Shown: positions 27,952-38,019, counted from the stretch's first letter. The stretch: 64,000 nt of DNA from Prevotella sp. (GCA_017524385.1 JAFWSS010000258.1:1-64000); one strand, 5' to 3'. The notes: generated from the letters alone by a model not told the origin. A program made the numbers and translations.

Positions 27952-27983
27952 CCCCCGAACAAAACATGAAACGACAATAAAGG

Positions 27984-28012
27984 GCGGAGTCCAATCCAAG
28001 GCCTCCGCTTTT
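27984..28012 (+). terminator. Terminator after gyrB
   Basis: GCGGAG (27984-27989) pairs with CTCCGC (28003-28008), with extra flanking A/T pairs, and is followed by TTTTAT. It separates gyrB from the fucosidase gene starting at 28022. Confidence 0.75.
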
Positions 28013-28021
28013 ATATTCATC

Positions 28022-30469
28022 ATGCCACCCATTATGACAAGACACATCCCCAGACATGACGTTACAAGGGCCATTGCATGGAAAAGAGCACTCTTGCCTG
28101 TTGTCATTGCCGTAGTGACCTTGACAGCAAACGCACAAAGCACTCTACCCATGCGGTTATGGTACGACCGTCCCGCCACCTATTTCGAAGAGTCGCTTCC
28201 CATCGGCAACGGCAAGTTGGGCGCATGCGTCTATGGCGGTGTGGCCGACAACACCATCTACCTCAACGACATCACCTTCTGGACCGGCAAACCCGTGGAC
28301 CCGAATCTCGACGCCGGTGCCAGTCGATGGATACCGGAGATACGCAAGGCGCTGTTTGCTGAAGACTACGCCCTGGCCGACAGCCTCCAACTGCGTGTCC
28401 AAGGCCCCAACTCGCAGTACTACCAGCCGCTCGCCACCTTCCACATCATTGACGAGAATGGCGGCGAGGCAACAAGTTACTCACGCACGCTCGACATCGA
28501 CAGCGCCATCTGCCACGACCAATACACTTCCAACGGCCGGCGCTACACCCGCGAATACTTCGCCTCCCATCCCGACAAAGCCATCGCCATACGCATCAGA
28601 TGCCACGACGGACAAGGCATCAACTGCCGGCTGATGCTGACCTCGCAAGTGCCCCACGGGGTGAAGGCGAAACCCAACGGTCAACTGGTGGTGACAGGTC
28701 ACGCCATCGGCGACGAGGATGAAAGCATGCATTTCTGCAGCATGATGCTGGCCAAGAGCAAAGACGGCGCCATCAACGCCATCGACAGCACGCTCGTGGT
28801 GCACAACGCCTCCGAACTCACCTTGTATTTCGTCAACGAAACGAGTTTCAACGGTGCGTCGAAACACCCGGTGACCGACAGCGCACCCTACATAGAGAAT
28901 GTCACCGACGACCTCTGGCACCTCCAGAACGTCGGTTACGAAGAAATGCGCCAGCGACACATCGACGACTACCGGCAATACTTCAGCCGGATGTCGCTCA
29001 CATTGGGCAAGCCAAGGGAGGCCGACCTGACCATCCCCACCGACACGTTGCTGCAACAGCACACCGACAACGGAGGCGACAGCCGCTACCTGGAAGCCCT
29101 TTACTTCCAATACGGGCGCTACCTCCTCATCTCATGCTCTCGCACACCCTCGGCCCCCGCCAACCTCCAAGGGTTGTGGGCACACCAACGCTACTCCCCG
29201 TGGCGTGGCAACTACACGGTGAACATCAACCTGGAAGAGAACTACTGGCCCGCCGAAGTGGCAAACCTCAGCGAAATGACCACCCCCCTGTGGGGTTTCA
29301 TGAACTCCTTGTCCACCAACGGCCGCCATGTGGCCCGCAACTACTACGGCATCAACCGTGGGTGGTGCTCCAGTCACAACAGCGACATCTGGGCCATGGC
29401 CAACCCCGTGGGCGAGAAACGCGAAAGCCCGGAGTGGAGCAACTGGAACCTCGGCGGCGCATGGCTCTCACAGGCGTTGTGGGAGCATTATCAGTTCACG
29501 CAAGACAAAGCATTCCTTTGTGACACCGCCTTTCCATTGCTGAAAGGAGCGAGCGAGTTCTGCCTCGACTGGCTCGTGGAGAACCCGAAAGTGAAAGGCG
29601 AGTTGTTCACCGCCCCCAGCACGTCGCCCGAGAACGAGTACAAGACCACGGAAGGCTACCATGGCACGACCTGCTACGGCGGTGCCGCCGACCTGGCCAT
29701 CATCCGCGAGCTGTTTGCTAACACGCTGGCCGCCGGCCGCATCGTGGGCGACGACAAGACGTTCCTCGACGAGGTGGAGCAGAGCCTCTCACGCCTCCAC
29801 CCTTACACCATAGGGCACGACGGCGACATCAACGAATGGTATTACGACTGGGACGACTGGGACCCCCAGCACCGTCATCAGTCGCACCTCATAGGCCTCT
29901 ACCCCGGGCATCACATCAGCCCCCAAAGCACCCCTGAGCTGGCCCAGGCCGCCCGCCGGAGCCTGGAAATCAAAGGCGACAAGACCACGGGGTGGAGCAC
30001 CGGCTGGCGCATCAACCTATGGGCACGCCTCCATGATGCACGGCAGGCCTACCACATCTACCAGAAACTGCTCACCTACGTATCACCCGACGAATACAAA
30101 GGCCCCGACCGCCGTCGCTCGGGCGGCACCTATCCCAACTTGTTCGACGCCCATCCACCCTTCCAGATTGATGGCAATTTCGGCGGCACGGCGGGTGTGT
30201 GCGAGATGCTGCTTCAAAGCGATGGCAAGACCTTGGAACTGCTTCCCGCCCTCCCCGACCAATGGGCCGAGGGGTCGGTAAAGGGCATCTGCGCCCGAGG
30301 CGGTGTCACGCTCGACATCACCTGGCGTGACAGAGGCCGCCAGACGGAAGCCATTCTCACCAGCAAGACAACGTGCAAGATGACAGTGACTTGCCAGGGC
30401 ATAAGCCGCTCCGTGAAACTGAAGAAGGGGAAAGCCAAGAAAGTGACTTTCAAATTTCATGTCTTATAG
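28022..30469 (+). CDS. Secreted GH95 alpha-L-fucosidase
   Basis: An N-terminal signal peptide ([18 protein letters not shown]) precedes an 815-residue glycoside hydrolase. The GH95 hallmarks are present: [20 protein letters not shown] and [10 protein letters not shown] in the N-terminal beta domain, and in the alpha/alpha barrel [13 protein letters not shown] (contains the general acid Glu), [15 protein letters not shown] and FQIDGNFGG (contains the conserved Asp). GH95 enzymes remove alpha-1,2-linked L-fucose by inversion; a few members act on L-galactose. Starts at 28022 and 28034 are both possible. It sits just left of the surface polysaccharide locus, which itself encodes GDP-fucose synthesis. 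No SusC/D pair is present. Confidence 0.92.
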   Translation: MPPIMTRHIPRHDVTRAIAWKRALLPVVIAVVTLTANAQSTLPMRLWYDRPATYFEESLPIGNGKLGACVYGGVADNTIYLNDITFWTGKPVDPNLDAGASRWIPEIRKALFAEDYALADSLQLRVQGPNSQYYQPLATFHIIDENGGEATSYSRTLDIDSAICHDQYTSNGRRYTREYFASHPDKAIAIRIRCHDGQGINCRLMLTSQVPHGVKAKPNGQLVVTGHAIGDEDESMHFCSMMLAKSKDGAINAIDSTLVVHNASELTLYFVNETSFNGASKHPVTDSAPYIENVTDDLWHLQNVGYEEMRQRHIDDYRQYFSRMSLTLGKPREADLTIPTDTLLQQHTDNGGDSRYLEALYFQYGRYLLISCSRTPSAPANLQGLWAHQRYSPWRGNYTVNINLEENYWPAEVANLSEMTTPLWGFMNSLSTNGRHVARNYYGINRGWCSSHNSDIWAMANPVGEKRESPEWSNWNLGGAWLSQALWEHYQFTQDKAFLCDTAFPLLKGASEFCLDWLVENPKVKGELFTAPSTSPENEYKTTEGYHGTTCYGGAADLAIIRELFANTLAAGRIVGDDKTFLDEVEQSLSRLHPYTIGHDGDINEWYYDWDDWDPQHRHQSHLIGLYPGHHISPQSTPELAQAARRSLEIKGDKTTGWSTGWRINLWARLHDARQAYHIYQKLLTYVSPDEYKGPDRRRSGGTYPNLFDAHPPFQIDGNFGGTAGVCEMLLQSDGKTLELLPALPDQWAEGSVKGICARGGVTLDITWRDRGRQTEAILTSKTTCKMTVTCQGISRSVKLKKGKAKKVTFKFHVL

Positions 30470-30536
30470 AGCAGTCACACATGCAAGACAAATAGGGGCA
30501 TTTCCCTATCCATCAACGCCATAAAAATCATTCATA

Positions 30537-31133
30537 ATGATAAAGACGAGAGAAGATCTGAAATTCTACATCCGTGAAGATGCCAAGCGCAACGACATTG
30601 GCTCTTATTGGGGATACTTGCTTCACGTGTTGCTAGGGGGTGAGAACATCCGCCCCTTCAGGTTCATCCGCTGCATGAGATATTACGAATACCATGTCAA
30701 CAATTCCGACAAGTTCTACCATCGTGTGATGTATTGGTATTACAGGTTGAAACTCACCAGGATGGGAGCGAAATACAGCATCTGGGTAAAGCCCAACACA
30801 TGTGGATATGGCCTACGCATCATGCACATTTCCGGCGGCGGCGGAGTAAGGGTTGCAGCCAACAAAGTAGGGAATTACTGCGGTTTCAACTGCGGCGTAG
30901 TGGTGGGCAGAAAGGGTGATGAAGACTGCAGGCCCTTTATAGGCGACCATGTCGCCTTCGGCCCCGGCGCCAAGGCATTTGGCAAATTGCACATTGGGAA
31001 CAATGTGTTTGTCGCCGCCAATGGCGTAGTGACCAAGGACATCCCCGACAATGTCATCGTCGGTGGAGTACCGGCCAAGATCATCAAATACAAAACGCCG
31101 CCAGAGGCAAAGGAGACACCTGAAGGACAGTGA
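30537..31133 (+). CDS. Serine acetyltransferase-like LbetaH (hexapeptide repeat) acyltransferase
   Basis: The 198-residue protein has a helical N-terminal part and then a left-handed beta helix. Its coils are seen in GLRIMHISGGGGVRV, VGNYCGFNCGVVVG, IGDHVAFGPGAKAFGKLHIG and the closing VVTKDIPDNVIVGGVPAKII. This is the CysE/NodL-like layout. In glycan loci such proteins O-acetylate sugars or make acetylated nucleotide-sugar precursors. The catalytic His is probably in RIMHISG. It lies 68 bases after the fucosidase gene and 63 before a GT2 gene on the same strand. Confidence 0.87.
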   Translation: MIKTREDLKFYIREDAKRNDIGSYWGYLLHVLLGGENIRPFRFIRCMRYYEYHVNNSDKFYHRVMYWYYRLKLTRMGAKYSIWVKPNTCGYGLRIMHISGGGGVRVAANKVGNYCGFNCGVVVGRKGDEDCRPFIGDHVAFGPGAKAFGKLHIGNNVFVAANGVVTKDIPDNVIVGGVPAKIIKYKTPPEAKETPEGQ

Positions 31134-31196
31134 ACTTCCATAAGTCCCAAGGAGACTTGAGGCCATAACATTTTTACAAGAAGAAACAGAAGAGAC

Positions 31197-32132
31197 ATGC
31201 GAAAAAAAGTTTCCGTTGTCGTCCCAGTATACAACGTGGAGAAGTATGTCGGCAAGTGCCTGGAATCCATCCTCCATCAGACCATGCAGGACTTTGAGGT
31301 CATCGTGGTTGACGACTGCTCCCCCGACGGTTCAATGGCTGTTGTGAAGTCTTATGCCGACAAGGACCCCCGTTTCAGGATAGTGACCCACGAAGTCAAC
31401 CGCGGACTGATGCAAGCCCGGAAGTCAGGCTATTCAGTAGCAGAAGGTGAATACCTGATGTTCTTGGATAGCGACGACTATCTGCCATCCGACGCCATGG
31501 AAGCCATGTATGCAGAAGCCTTGCGCACATCCGCCGACGTGGTTTCCGGCGAACTCATCCTCTTCTACCCCGAAACAGGAAAGGAAGTGCGCCGCACGTC
31601 TTGCCTGAAATACGGAAGCGACGCCGTCTCGGTCTACAAGTCACTTCTATTGTCGGAATACCACCACAACCTTTGCGGCAAGTTGTTCAAGACCAGCATT
31701 TTGCAATCATTCGAATACAAGACGTTGGAGCATTTCACCAATGGCGAGGATGGTTATTTGTTCTATCAAGTCGTTGAGCATGTGAAGAAGGTGGTGCATA
31801 AGGAAAAGCCAGTGTACTATTATCTCCAAAACATGCAATCGTCATCGAAGGTGCGTCTTGGCCGCAACGCCATCAGAAGCATCTGCCTGCTCAACCAACT
31901 GAGGATAGAGATAGCCGACCGCCATCCAGAAATCAAGCCATACGCTCGCCGACAGGTGACCCAGGTGCTCAACAGCCTGTATGGAAAGGGCTATGACAAA
32001 GACGCTGACCTTGACAAGTTTGTCAAGGAATTTGGGTTGGCTTGCTATGGCGGTTGGCTAAGCGCCTTCAAATATCTTCCCTTGCCTCAAGCCTGCAAGG
32101 TGATGGTGAAGCGATTCATGCTGAAGAGGTGA
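31197..32132 (+). CDS. Family 2 glycosyltransferase
   Basis: The 311-residue GT-A protein begins VSVVVPVYNVEKYVGKCLESIL and has VIVVDDCSPDGS, the DxD-like FLDSDDYL and a C-terminal helical part. No membrane segment is evident. Donor and acceptor cannot be read from sequence. It is the last plus-strand gene before an intergenic repeat array and a minus-strand block. Confidence 0.93.
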   Translation: MRKKVSVVVPVYNVEKYVGKCLESILHQTMQDFEVIVVDDCSPDGSMAVVKSYADKDPRFRIVTHEVNRGLMQARKSGYSVAEGEYLMFLDSDDYLPSDAMEAMYAEALRTSADVVSGELILFYPETGKEVRRTSCLKYGSDAVSVYKSLLLSEYHHNLCGKLFKTSILQSFEYKTLEHFTNGEDGYLFYQVVEHVKKVVHKEKPVYYYLQNMQSSSKVRLGRNAIRSICLLNQLRIEIADRHPEIKPYARRQVTQVLNSLYGKGYDKDADLDKFVKEFGLACYGGWLSAFKYLPLPQACKVMVKRFMLKR

Positions 32133-32145
32133 TACCGGGCATGTA

Positions 32146-32280
32146 AGAAGTTAGAGAAGTTAGAGAAGTTAAAGAAGTTAGAGAAGTTAAAGAAGTTATC
32201 GCTTCGCTAGAAGTTAGAGACAATAGTATTTTATGGGGGAAGTTTATGGGAGAAGTTAAAGAAGTTATCGCTTCGCTTCC
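32146..32280. repeat. Two arrays of a 9-base GAAGTTARA unit
   Basis: About seven units of GAAGTTAAA/GAAGTTAGA occupy 32146-32199, ending in TATCGCTTCGCT. A second short array (32251-32268) ends with the same TATCGCTTCGCT tail, so a block of 25 or more bases ending at that tail is duplicated. The TCGCTTCGCT tails could form small hairpins with nearby AGCGAAGC-like complements only weakly. The AGTTAAAG core recurs in other intergenic repeats of this window. Confidence 0.8.
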
Positions 32281-32372
32281 TGTTTTATTCTCTCCGATAG
32301 CAAAACCTTGACATGAACCAATTACGATGTTTGATTGGAAATTCGAGTGAATGATACAGGCTCAAAGCAATT

Positions 32373-33260
32373 TTATGGTTTGACCAGGGAGAGGTCGATT
32401 TTTCCGCCAGCCTTTCTCTCGAATTCCTCCGTTTTTTTCGCATCGAGCCCACTGGCGGGGAAAAAGGTATACTCCGAAAAAAACACCTTTCCTTCGGCGA
32501 TGAAGAAATCCATCCTCACGAAGGGGAATCCTTTAGACATCTTTTCCGCCAGGCTGAAAAGCTGCTCCAATTCATCTGGTTTTTTCAGATGGAATTGGTC
32601 TTGCGCCTTGATGCTATCCTCATTGTAAGGCAAGAAATTCCAATCCCTGTCAAGGAAAAAATATTTCACATCGCCTTGCTGCCTGCCGGTACACACCAAG
32701 ACACAGTCGGCCTCACCATTGAAACAGTAGAACTTATAATCCACCAGATTGTCACCTAAATTCTTCTCTGCAAAAATCTTTTTGGGAATGTTCTTGTAAG
32801 GCCACTCCCTATAACGAGTGTACACATTGGTGCGCATGGCCTCTTCAAGCTTTTTCTTGGCTTCATCAAAGTCAAAATCACGCTTGCTCTTGCAAACGAC
32901 AACTCCTGTATTGCCTCCACTATGGGTGGTTTTCAGCACGAACCTGTCGGGCAGCTTTGACAAATCGATATCCTCCACACGGTCCCAAACAGCAAGCACG
33001 GGGCAAACCATATCCTCTCCTATCAATCGAGCGACAAACGGTTTCACCGCAAGTTTATCTACGAGCATGGTCAACTTGTCTTGCCGATAATGGATCTTGA
33101 GCCATTGCAGTTTCTCGCTGAAAGTCTTTGGGTTGCTCAAGTCAAGCCTTTTACCCATATGGAGATAATAAAACAAATGAAGGTATGGAACGTCAGGGAA
33201 AAGCGGAGCCAACCGCCCCACCACTCTTGACAACTGATAACGTATCGCACTGGAAATCAT
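32373..33260 (-). CDS. TupA-like ATP-grasp family protein
   Basis: The 295-residue protein matches the TupA-like ATP-grasp family often found among capsule glycosyltransferases: YYLHMGKRLDLSNPKTFSEK, LQWLKIHYR, PDRFVLKTTHSGGNTG, IFAEKNLG, DYKFYCFNGEAD and FVRMDFFIAEGKVFFSEYTF. TupA was first seen in teichuronopeptide synthesis, which suggests attachment of an amino acid or similar group to a uronic acid; in many loci it is annotated only as a glycosyltransferase-associated protein. It is transcribed alone on the minus strand from its own promoter. Confidence 0.88.
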   Translation of the reverse strand: MISSAIRYQLSRVVGRLAPLFPDVPYLHLFYYLHMGKRLDLSNPKTFSEKLQWLKIHYRQDKLTMLVDKLAVKPFVARLIGEDMVCPVLAVWDRVEDIDLSKLPDRFVLKTTHSGGNTGVVVCKSKRDFDFDEAKKKLEEAMRTNVYTRYREWPYKNIPKKIFAEKNLGDNLVDYKFYCFNGEADCVLVCTGRQQGDVKYFFLDRDWNFLPYNEDSIKAQDQFHLKKPDELEQLFSLAEKMSKGFPFVRMDFFIAEGKVFFSEYTFFPASGLDAKKTEEFERKAGGKIDLSLVKP

Positions 33261-33333
33261 ATCAAATAATTAATAATGTCTTCTTTTATCTTTGAAATGC
33301 TCTTCACCCAAACGCAACGCCAGGTAATTCTGC

Positions 33334-33363
33334 AAAATTAATCACACCTCTTATTATCACCAA
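33334..33363 (-). promoter_or_regulatory. Promoter of the TupA-like gene
   Basis: The minus strand reads TTG, a spacer of about 19-20 bases and TAATTTTG (plus-strand CAAAATTA at 33334-33341), about 75 bases before the start. Confidence 0.58.
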
Positions 33364-33428
33364 GAATCAAAGCTTTTAAATACATGTCATGTCGTTTTGT
33401 GTGCATCAATGGGGAAAATCGGCATCTT

Positions 33429-34349
33429 TCATTCCTCATTTTCCATATCGCCTTTGATGAGGGTTATCAAGTCTTTGGTGAACTCCCTCGCCCCCACTGC
33501 ATTCATATGCTTGCCATCCTTGAAGTACTCCTCATGATGCATGTATTTGGGATGGTTGGTGAAATCATGGAAAGGGATTCTCCTTCGCTCGCACCATTCC
33601 TTGAAGGGTCTCACCTCTTCCATTTTCAAGGAGTCTTCCTCATACCAGATAGGCGACTTGACAAAAATCAACTTCGAACCCTTTGCAAGTTGAACGAACT
33701 TCTTCATGTATTTCATTTTCACAGAGTCCACTTCCACCTCTTTTTCCCCTTTCAGCACTCTTTTCTTCCTAGGCTTCATCACGCCCTCGACAGGTACGAA
33801 TCCTTTGATACTGGTCTCCATCGCCTCGCCTGTAAGGAAGACGAACGCGCTTTTGACAAAAGAGGAATTGTACCTGTAAGTGTGTGACATCATCTTGTAT
33901 TTCTCAGAAGAATCGACATCTTGGAAGAGTTCTGCAACCCCCTTCCTGTCATACCAGTTTCGTATCCATTTCAACTGACTGCTGTTGTCGCTCTTGAGTA
34001 AATCGTATGATGCCACGACATCGTAGATGATGACTTTGGGCTGATACCTCTCAGTTGCCATCGACAAGCGTGCATAGGCCAGCAAGATTCCGCATCCTTC
34101 CGCCCCACAATTATATGCACTCAACCCCAGGGAATCGGTGAAGACTTGTGTTTCATAATGATGAACCGCCCTTGAAGATCCGAAGACAAGCACGTCGTCG
34201 CTCATCTCACGACAAATGTAATTATCACGGCCCTGCCCACCCACATCGATATGGCTCACCATGTATGCGATGGCATTTCCAAAGAGGAAGTCAGCCAGCA
34301 CCACCAAAACAAGGAAGACAAGGGTTTTAAGTATAATTTTTCTCATCAT
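33429..34349 (-). CDS. SGNH-type membrane-anchored acyltransferase partner (copy 1)
   Basis: The start is taken at the first of two adjacent Met codons (34349), two bases after the MBOAT stop. The 306-residue protein has one N-terminal membrane segment (IILKTLVFLVLVVLADFLF), the SGNH block I variant VLVFGSSRAVHH and a block V Asp-His pair in DGKHMNAVGA. This layout matches DltD/AlgJ-like proteins that take an acyl group from an MBOAT partner and place it on an extracellular polymer. A close paralogue lies at 40287-41210. Confidence 0.85.
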   Translation of the reverse strand: MMRKIILKTLVFLVLVVLADFLFGNAIAYMVSHIDVGGQGRDNYICREMSDDVLVFGSSRAVHHYETQVFTDSLGLSAYNCGAEGCGILLAYARLSMATERYQPKVIIYDVVASYDLLKSDNSSQLKWIRNWYDRKGVAELFQDVDSSEKYKMMSHTYRYNSSFVKSAFVFLTGEAMETSIKGFVPVEGVMKPRKKRVLKGEKEVEVDSVKMKYMKKFVQLAKGSKLIFVKSPIWYEEDSLKMEEVRPFKEWCERRRIPFHDFTNHPKYMHHEEYFKDGKHMNAVGAREFTKDLITLIKGDMENEE

Positions 34350-34351
34350 GA

Positions 34352-35767
34352 TCAAAAATTGGCATAAATGAACTGGTCGGCTCCAAACACACCCATGAGC
34401 AAGATGACAATCGTCAGCATGACATATGTCGCCCACCTGACAACGAGATGACGGCTGTTCATCAAAGGCATCTTGTCACTATAAAACTCGTCTCTGACAT
34501 CTTTCAATATGAGGAGGAGTACACTCGCCACTGTCAGCATGAGCGTCTGCGGGTCATCATAGAATATGGACAAACTGCTGTTGGCAGTGAAAATGCGTGC
34601 AATCACTCCACAGGCATCTTCAATGGTGGGCATTCGGAAGAGAATCCATGCGAAATTGACGAGCAAGAAGGTGATGACAATCTTTACAGTCTTCCCCAGG
34701 GCGCCATATTCACATTTCTGTTGCCCGAGCATCTTCTCCACCACTTGTGCCAATCCGTGGAACAAGCCCCATACGATAAACGTCCAGTTGGCGCCATGCC
34801 ATATTCCGCTGACGAGGAAGGTGACGATGATGTTGAAATAGTTTCTTGCCTTGCTGCAACGACTGCCACCCAATGGTATGTAAACATAGTCCTTGAGCCA
34901 GGTGCTAAGCGAAATGTGCCACCTTCTCCAAAAATCAGTGACACTATAGGAGAAATAAGGTCTTCGGAAATTCTCAGTCAATTCGAATCCAAGTGTTTTG
35001 CCCACCCCGAGGGCCATGAGCGAATAGCCTGCAAAGTCGGCATATATCTGGATGGTGTAAAGCAAGCTTGCCACAAAGCATGTGATGCCGTTGTAATCCT
35101 GGTAGTCAGGCATGACGGTATCGACATATATTCCGGCCCTGTCGGCGACCACTGTTTTCATCAGCAAGCCCCAAAGCACCATTTTCATACCTTCCACAGC
35201 CTTGCCGTAGTCAAGTCTGGGCCGTTTCTTCTTGAATTGCGGCAACATCAGCGATGCCTTGTTGATGGGGCCGGAGACAATGGATGGGAAGAATGAAATG
35301 AAGAGGGCGTAGGTGAGGAAATCCTTCTCTGGCGGTATGCGTTTCTTATAGACGTCAAAGCAATAGCCAATGGATTGGAACGTGAAGAAGGAGATGCCTA
35401 CCGGGACTGCCCAATTGAGCCCTGGAAGTTGGATGTCGAAACCAACGTGGGCAAGGCCATCATGAAGAGTCTTATTGATGAAATCGAGATATTTGAAGAC
35501 AAGCAAAGGCAAGATGGCCAAGACGATGCCAATGGTAAAGAACCTCTTGGGATGTCGCACATGGCCGAGCAGCCTCGCCAGCCCGTAAGTGATGGCAGTG
35601 ACCAACAGCAAGACCAGTGCTCCCGATGGTTTCCAACAGACATAGAGCGCATAACTGGCAATCAGCAAATATAGGTTCCTGGCCTTGACATGCCTTTCTG
35701 GTATGAAATGGTACATCAAGAAGAGGAAAGGATAGATGATGATGAATTGCAACGAGTTGAAAACCAT
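34352..35767 (-). CDS. MBOAT O-acyltransferase (copy 1)
   Basis: The 471-residue multi-spanning protein is of the AlgI/DltB type: MVFNSLQFIIIYPFLF at the start, VPVGISFFTFQSIGY, FFPSIVSGPINKA, ENFRRPYFSYSVTDFWRRWH and the conserved histidine in VSGIWHGANWTF. It would pass acyl groups across the membrane for O-acylation of a surface glycan. It is coupled to the SGNH gene downstream. Parts of the gene are identical at DNA level to the second MBOAT gene in the opposite orientation. Confidence 0.93.
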   Translation of the reverse strand: MVFNSLQFIIIYPFLFLMYHFIPERHVKARNLYLLIASYALYVCWKPSGALVLLLVTAITYGLARLLGHVRHPKRFFTIGIVLAILPLLVFKYLDFINKTLHDGLAHVGFDIQLPGLNWAVPVGISFFTFQSIGYCFDVYKKRIPPEKDFLTYALFISFFPSIVSGPINKASLMLPQFKKKRPRLDYGKAVEGMKMVLWGLLMKTVVADRAGIYVDTVMPDYQDYNGITCFVASLLYTIQIYADFAGYSLMALGVGKTLGFELTENFRRPYFSYSVTDFWRRWHISLSTWLKDYVYIPLGGSRCSKARNYFNIIVTFLVSGIWHGANWTFIVWGLFHGLAQVVEKMLGQQKCEYGALGKTVKIVITFLLVNFAWILFRMPTIEDACGVIARIFTANSSLSIFYDDPQTLMLTVASVLLLILKDVRDEFYSDKMPLMNSRHLVVRWATYVMLTIVILLMGVFGADQFIYANF

Positions 35768-35878
35768 TGTTTATTTATTATTTTGAAAATCAGCCTATTG
35801 TATCATTTTTTGAGCGAATCGACAACTTCTTTGGTTTCGCTACCTGCTCCACACGTCCTATGCTTGGATGTAAGATGC

Positions 35879-36985
35879 TTACGCCTTATCCAACTTCAAC
35901 CAAGCCATCACCTTTGGGACAAACTTCTTATACAAGGGTACATATATGGCAGCAATCATAAAGGATATCGCCAGATAGATGATAGTCACCAAGACATGGT
36001 TGCCTGTCTTGTAAGCGTCAGCAGTGCTTCCGTCCACCGCCACGGCATAATACATCCTGACTACCGGATGCCATACGAAAATGCCAGGCGAGAGCACTCC
36101 CAGCCACGCGAAGACATTTCCAAACCCTTTCGAGACGAGGGCCAGCGGTTTGGGCAGCTCCTTCTGCCTTTTATGCTCGTGGAAGATGGCGATGAGCAGC
36201 AAGATGGCCAACAAAGGAGCCAATGCCCATAGCACCCTTGTCAAGGTTGCGGCAACCCACAAGAGGAAGAAGATGATGATGGCCAGGAAACGATGCCGCT
36301 CCACCATTCGCATGAAACTGCTTTCACTTCCACTCCTGGCAAACCATACCCCCAGGAGGAACACTGGAAGCCAATAAGGAAAGTTGTGTCCAACCTTTAT
36401 CTGGAGCATAGATGCCGGCATCAAGGAAAAGACAGCCATCAAGAGGACCATGGGCACAGAAGCCCACAAGAGCCACTTGTTGCTCCGATGGTGGTAGAAG
36501 AACAGGTAAAGCAAGTAAAGTTGAAAGGCGAGGCTGAAATACCAGAACACCCCCGGAACGATGTAAAACGGCTTGATGAAGTTGATGACGTATGTAAGTT
36601 GCAACAATGCAGTGGGTTGAAACAAGTCGCGGAAGCATATAGCCCAAGGAATGAGCATGAGAATCATCAACTTGACATAATTCCTAATGCAATAATTCTT
36701 CCATTTCAAGGGTTTTCCTTTCTTCTCATACTTCATCACCAATCCATAACCGCTGAGGAAGATGAACGTCGTGACGATATACCATCCCCAATAATTGCAC
36801 AGGTGTGCAAAGACGTTCCAAGGTGTTTCCGACGAGAACGAGAGCGTCTTCTCCGCTCTTTCAGGATAGAAAGAGAATTCACACTCTTTGATTTTTGTAT
36901 ATACGATATGGAAAAGATTGTGGAGGCAAACAAATATGATGGCCACTCCACGCATCTGTAAGGAATTCCTCTGTGAAATGTTCAT
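35879..36985 (-). CDS. Acyltransferase-3 family membrane protein
   Basis: The 368-residue protein has about ten membrane segments and the Acyltransferase_3 features: QMRGVAIIFVCLHNL at the N-terminus (the usual R-G-x-A and a downstream His), FIFLSGYGLVMKYEK, and WFARSGSES. Such proteins O-acetylate sugars of surface polysaccharides. It has its own good promoter and lies 111 bases upstream of MBOAT copy 1 on the same strand, so all three acylation genes may form one unit. Confidence 0.88.
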   Translation of the reverse strand: MNISQRNSLQMRGVAIIFVCLHNLFHIVYTKIKECEFSFYPERAEKTLSFSSETPWNVFAHLCNYWGWYIVTTFIFLSGYGLVMKYEKKGKPLKWKNYCIRNYVKLMILMLIPWAICFRDLFQPTALLQLTYVINFIKPFYIVPGVFWYFSLAFQLYLLYLFFYHHRSNKWLLWASVPMVLLMAVFSLMPASMLQIKVGHNFPYWLPVFLLGVWFARSGSESSFMRMVERHRFLAIIIFFLLWVAATLTRVLWALAPLLAILLLIAIFHEHKRQKELPKPLALVSKGFGNVFAWLGVLSPGIFVWHPVVRMYYAVAVDGSTADAYKTGNHVLVTIIYLAISFMIAAIYVPLYKKFVPKVMAWLKLDKA

Positions 36986-37012
36986 TGCCTGATGGTATGG
37001 TCAAAATTTCTG

Positions 37013-37044
37013 CAAATTTACAATTTTCCTCATATATGACCAAA
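37013..37044 (-). promoter_or_regulatory. Promoter of the acyltransferase-3 operon
   Basis: The minus strand reads TTTG (plus-strand CAAA at 37041-37044), exactly 20 bases, then TAAATTTG (plus-strand 37013-37020). It is a complete consensus promoter about 30 bases before the start codon. Confidence 0.75.
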
Positions 37045-37257
37045 GTTGAGGGTGTTTTTTTCGAAGTAACAACTTCGTGAAATAATCCAATAAGACTGTT
37101 GAGGAACAAAAGGCCGTCTTGTTGAAAATCTCCCTGACTACGAGCAAGAGGATGACGTTTGATATGATACAGGCGAGACCTGCCGTGCCTCTACTATCTG
37201 CACTTATGAAAAATCAGTCAAATAGACTAACATAGCCAATATAAATCAAGGAAGTAT

Positions 37258-38019
37258 TTATTTGGTGGATATCATGTCTTTAATTTTTGATATAGGATCA
37301 AAAGTGTATCTTCGGATGGTTCCCAAACAATAGCCAATCTTTGAAACTCTAAAAGCCATACCTTCGTTAAGCGCATCCTTACAAGGATTACAATGCCCGC
37401 AAGTCAATCCAAAAATGGGATTATGACAGAACCAGGTCTTCATTATTATATTTTCCATTTTCAAGTTTTTCATTTCTTCTATTTCTTCAAGTTTAGTCAT
37501 ATTCCATACAGTTGAAGGAAAACGAAGATTTTCAAACAAAAGGATCGCTTCTCTTGATGATTTGTTTTCAACTATCTTATATTCTGATAGTCCTTCTGCC
37601 TTATCTAGGATTAATTCACATTCCTTTGTGATAGTATTCCTAGCTTTACTACGTTCACTGCCTTCTATACCTATTTCTAAGACCAAATTATTTTGCTTTG
37701 CAAACCTTGCCAGCCAATCATACTGGCTTCCCAGTTTATACTTATGATTGAATAATTCCCATGCTTTTGTAATCTCATTGTCATCTTGGATTGTTTCCAT
37801 ATTGATGATGGAGACATCCATCAAATCACATTTTGTTTCAGTATCATTTCTTATGATATTAGTTATTGTTTTAATCGCCTTCAATTCTTCTTTAATCGAC
37901 CCTCTTGTTGGGTCAAGTATATAATAAGGCTGAATTATCACATCATGTTTTGATAATTCTGCTATTCTACATGTACTATCAAGTCCACCAGTCCACAAAA
38001 CATTAACAGTTCTTTTCAT
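37258..38019 (-). CDS. QueC-like PP-loop ATPase with zinc motif
   Basis: The 253-residue protein begins NVLWTGGLDSTCRIAEL, a PP-loop (SGGxDS) nucleotide-binding motif at residues 9-16. Near the C-terminus Cys198, Cys207, Cys210 and Cys213 form C-x8-C-x2-C-x2-C within KTWFCHNPIFGL...CGHCNPC, the same spacing as the zinc site of 7-cyano-7-deazaguanine synthase QueC. The middle part is diverged, and no QueD, QueE or QueF gene is nearby, so ordinary queuosine synthesis is unlikely. QueC-like proteins also occur in the Qat and type IV CBASS defence systems, but no partner genes of those are present. The gene is clearly more AT-rich than its neighbours, suggesting transfer. The substrate is unknown. 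Confidence 0.8.
   Translation of the reverse strand: MKRTVNVLWTGGLDSTCRIAELSKHDVIIQPYYILDPTRGSIKEELKAIKTITNIIRNDTETKCDLMDVSIINMETIQDDNEITKAWELFNHKYKLGSQYDWLARFAKQNNLVLEIGIEGSERSKARNTITKECELILDKAEGLSEYKIVENKSSREAILLFENLRFPSTVWNMTKLEEIEEMKNLKMENIIMKTWFCHNPIFGLTCGHCNPCKDALNEGMAFRVSKIGYCLGTIRRYTFDPISKIKDMISTK

Noticed and set aside
26014..28179. 721-residue open frame on the minus strand opposite gyrB
   Set aside because: It is an antisense frame kept open by the codon bias of gyrB; the translated sequence has the His/Val/Leu-rich look of a shadow and no domain.
32146..32280. Possible CRISPR or iteron origin
   Set aside because: The 9-base units are contiguous and low in complexity; no replication initiator gene is nearby.
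37258..38019. Reading this gene as genuine queC of queuosine synthesis or as part of a Qat/CBASS operon
   Set aside because: No queD, queE, queF, qatA/B/D, nucleotidyl cyclase or effector genes are adjacent; only the PP-loop and zinc motif support the relation.
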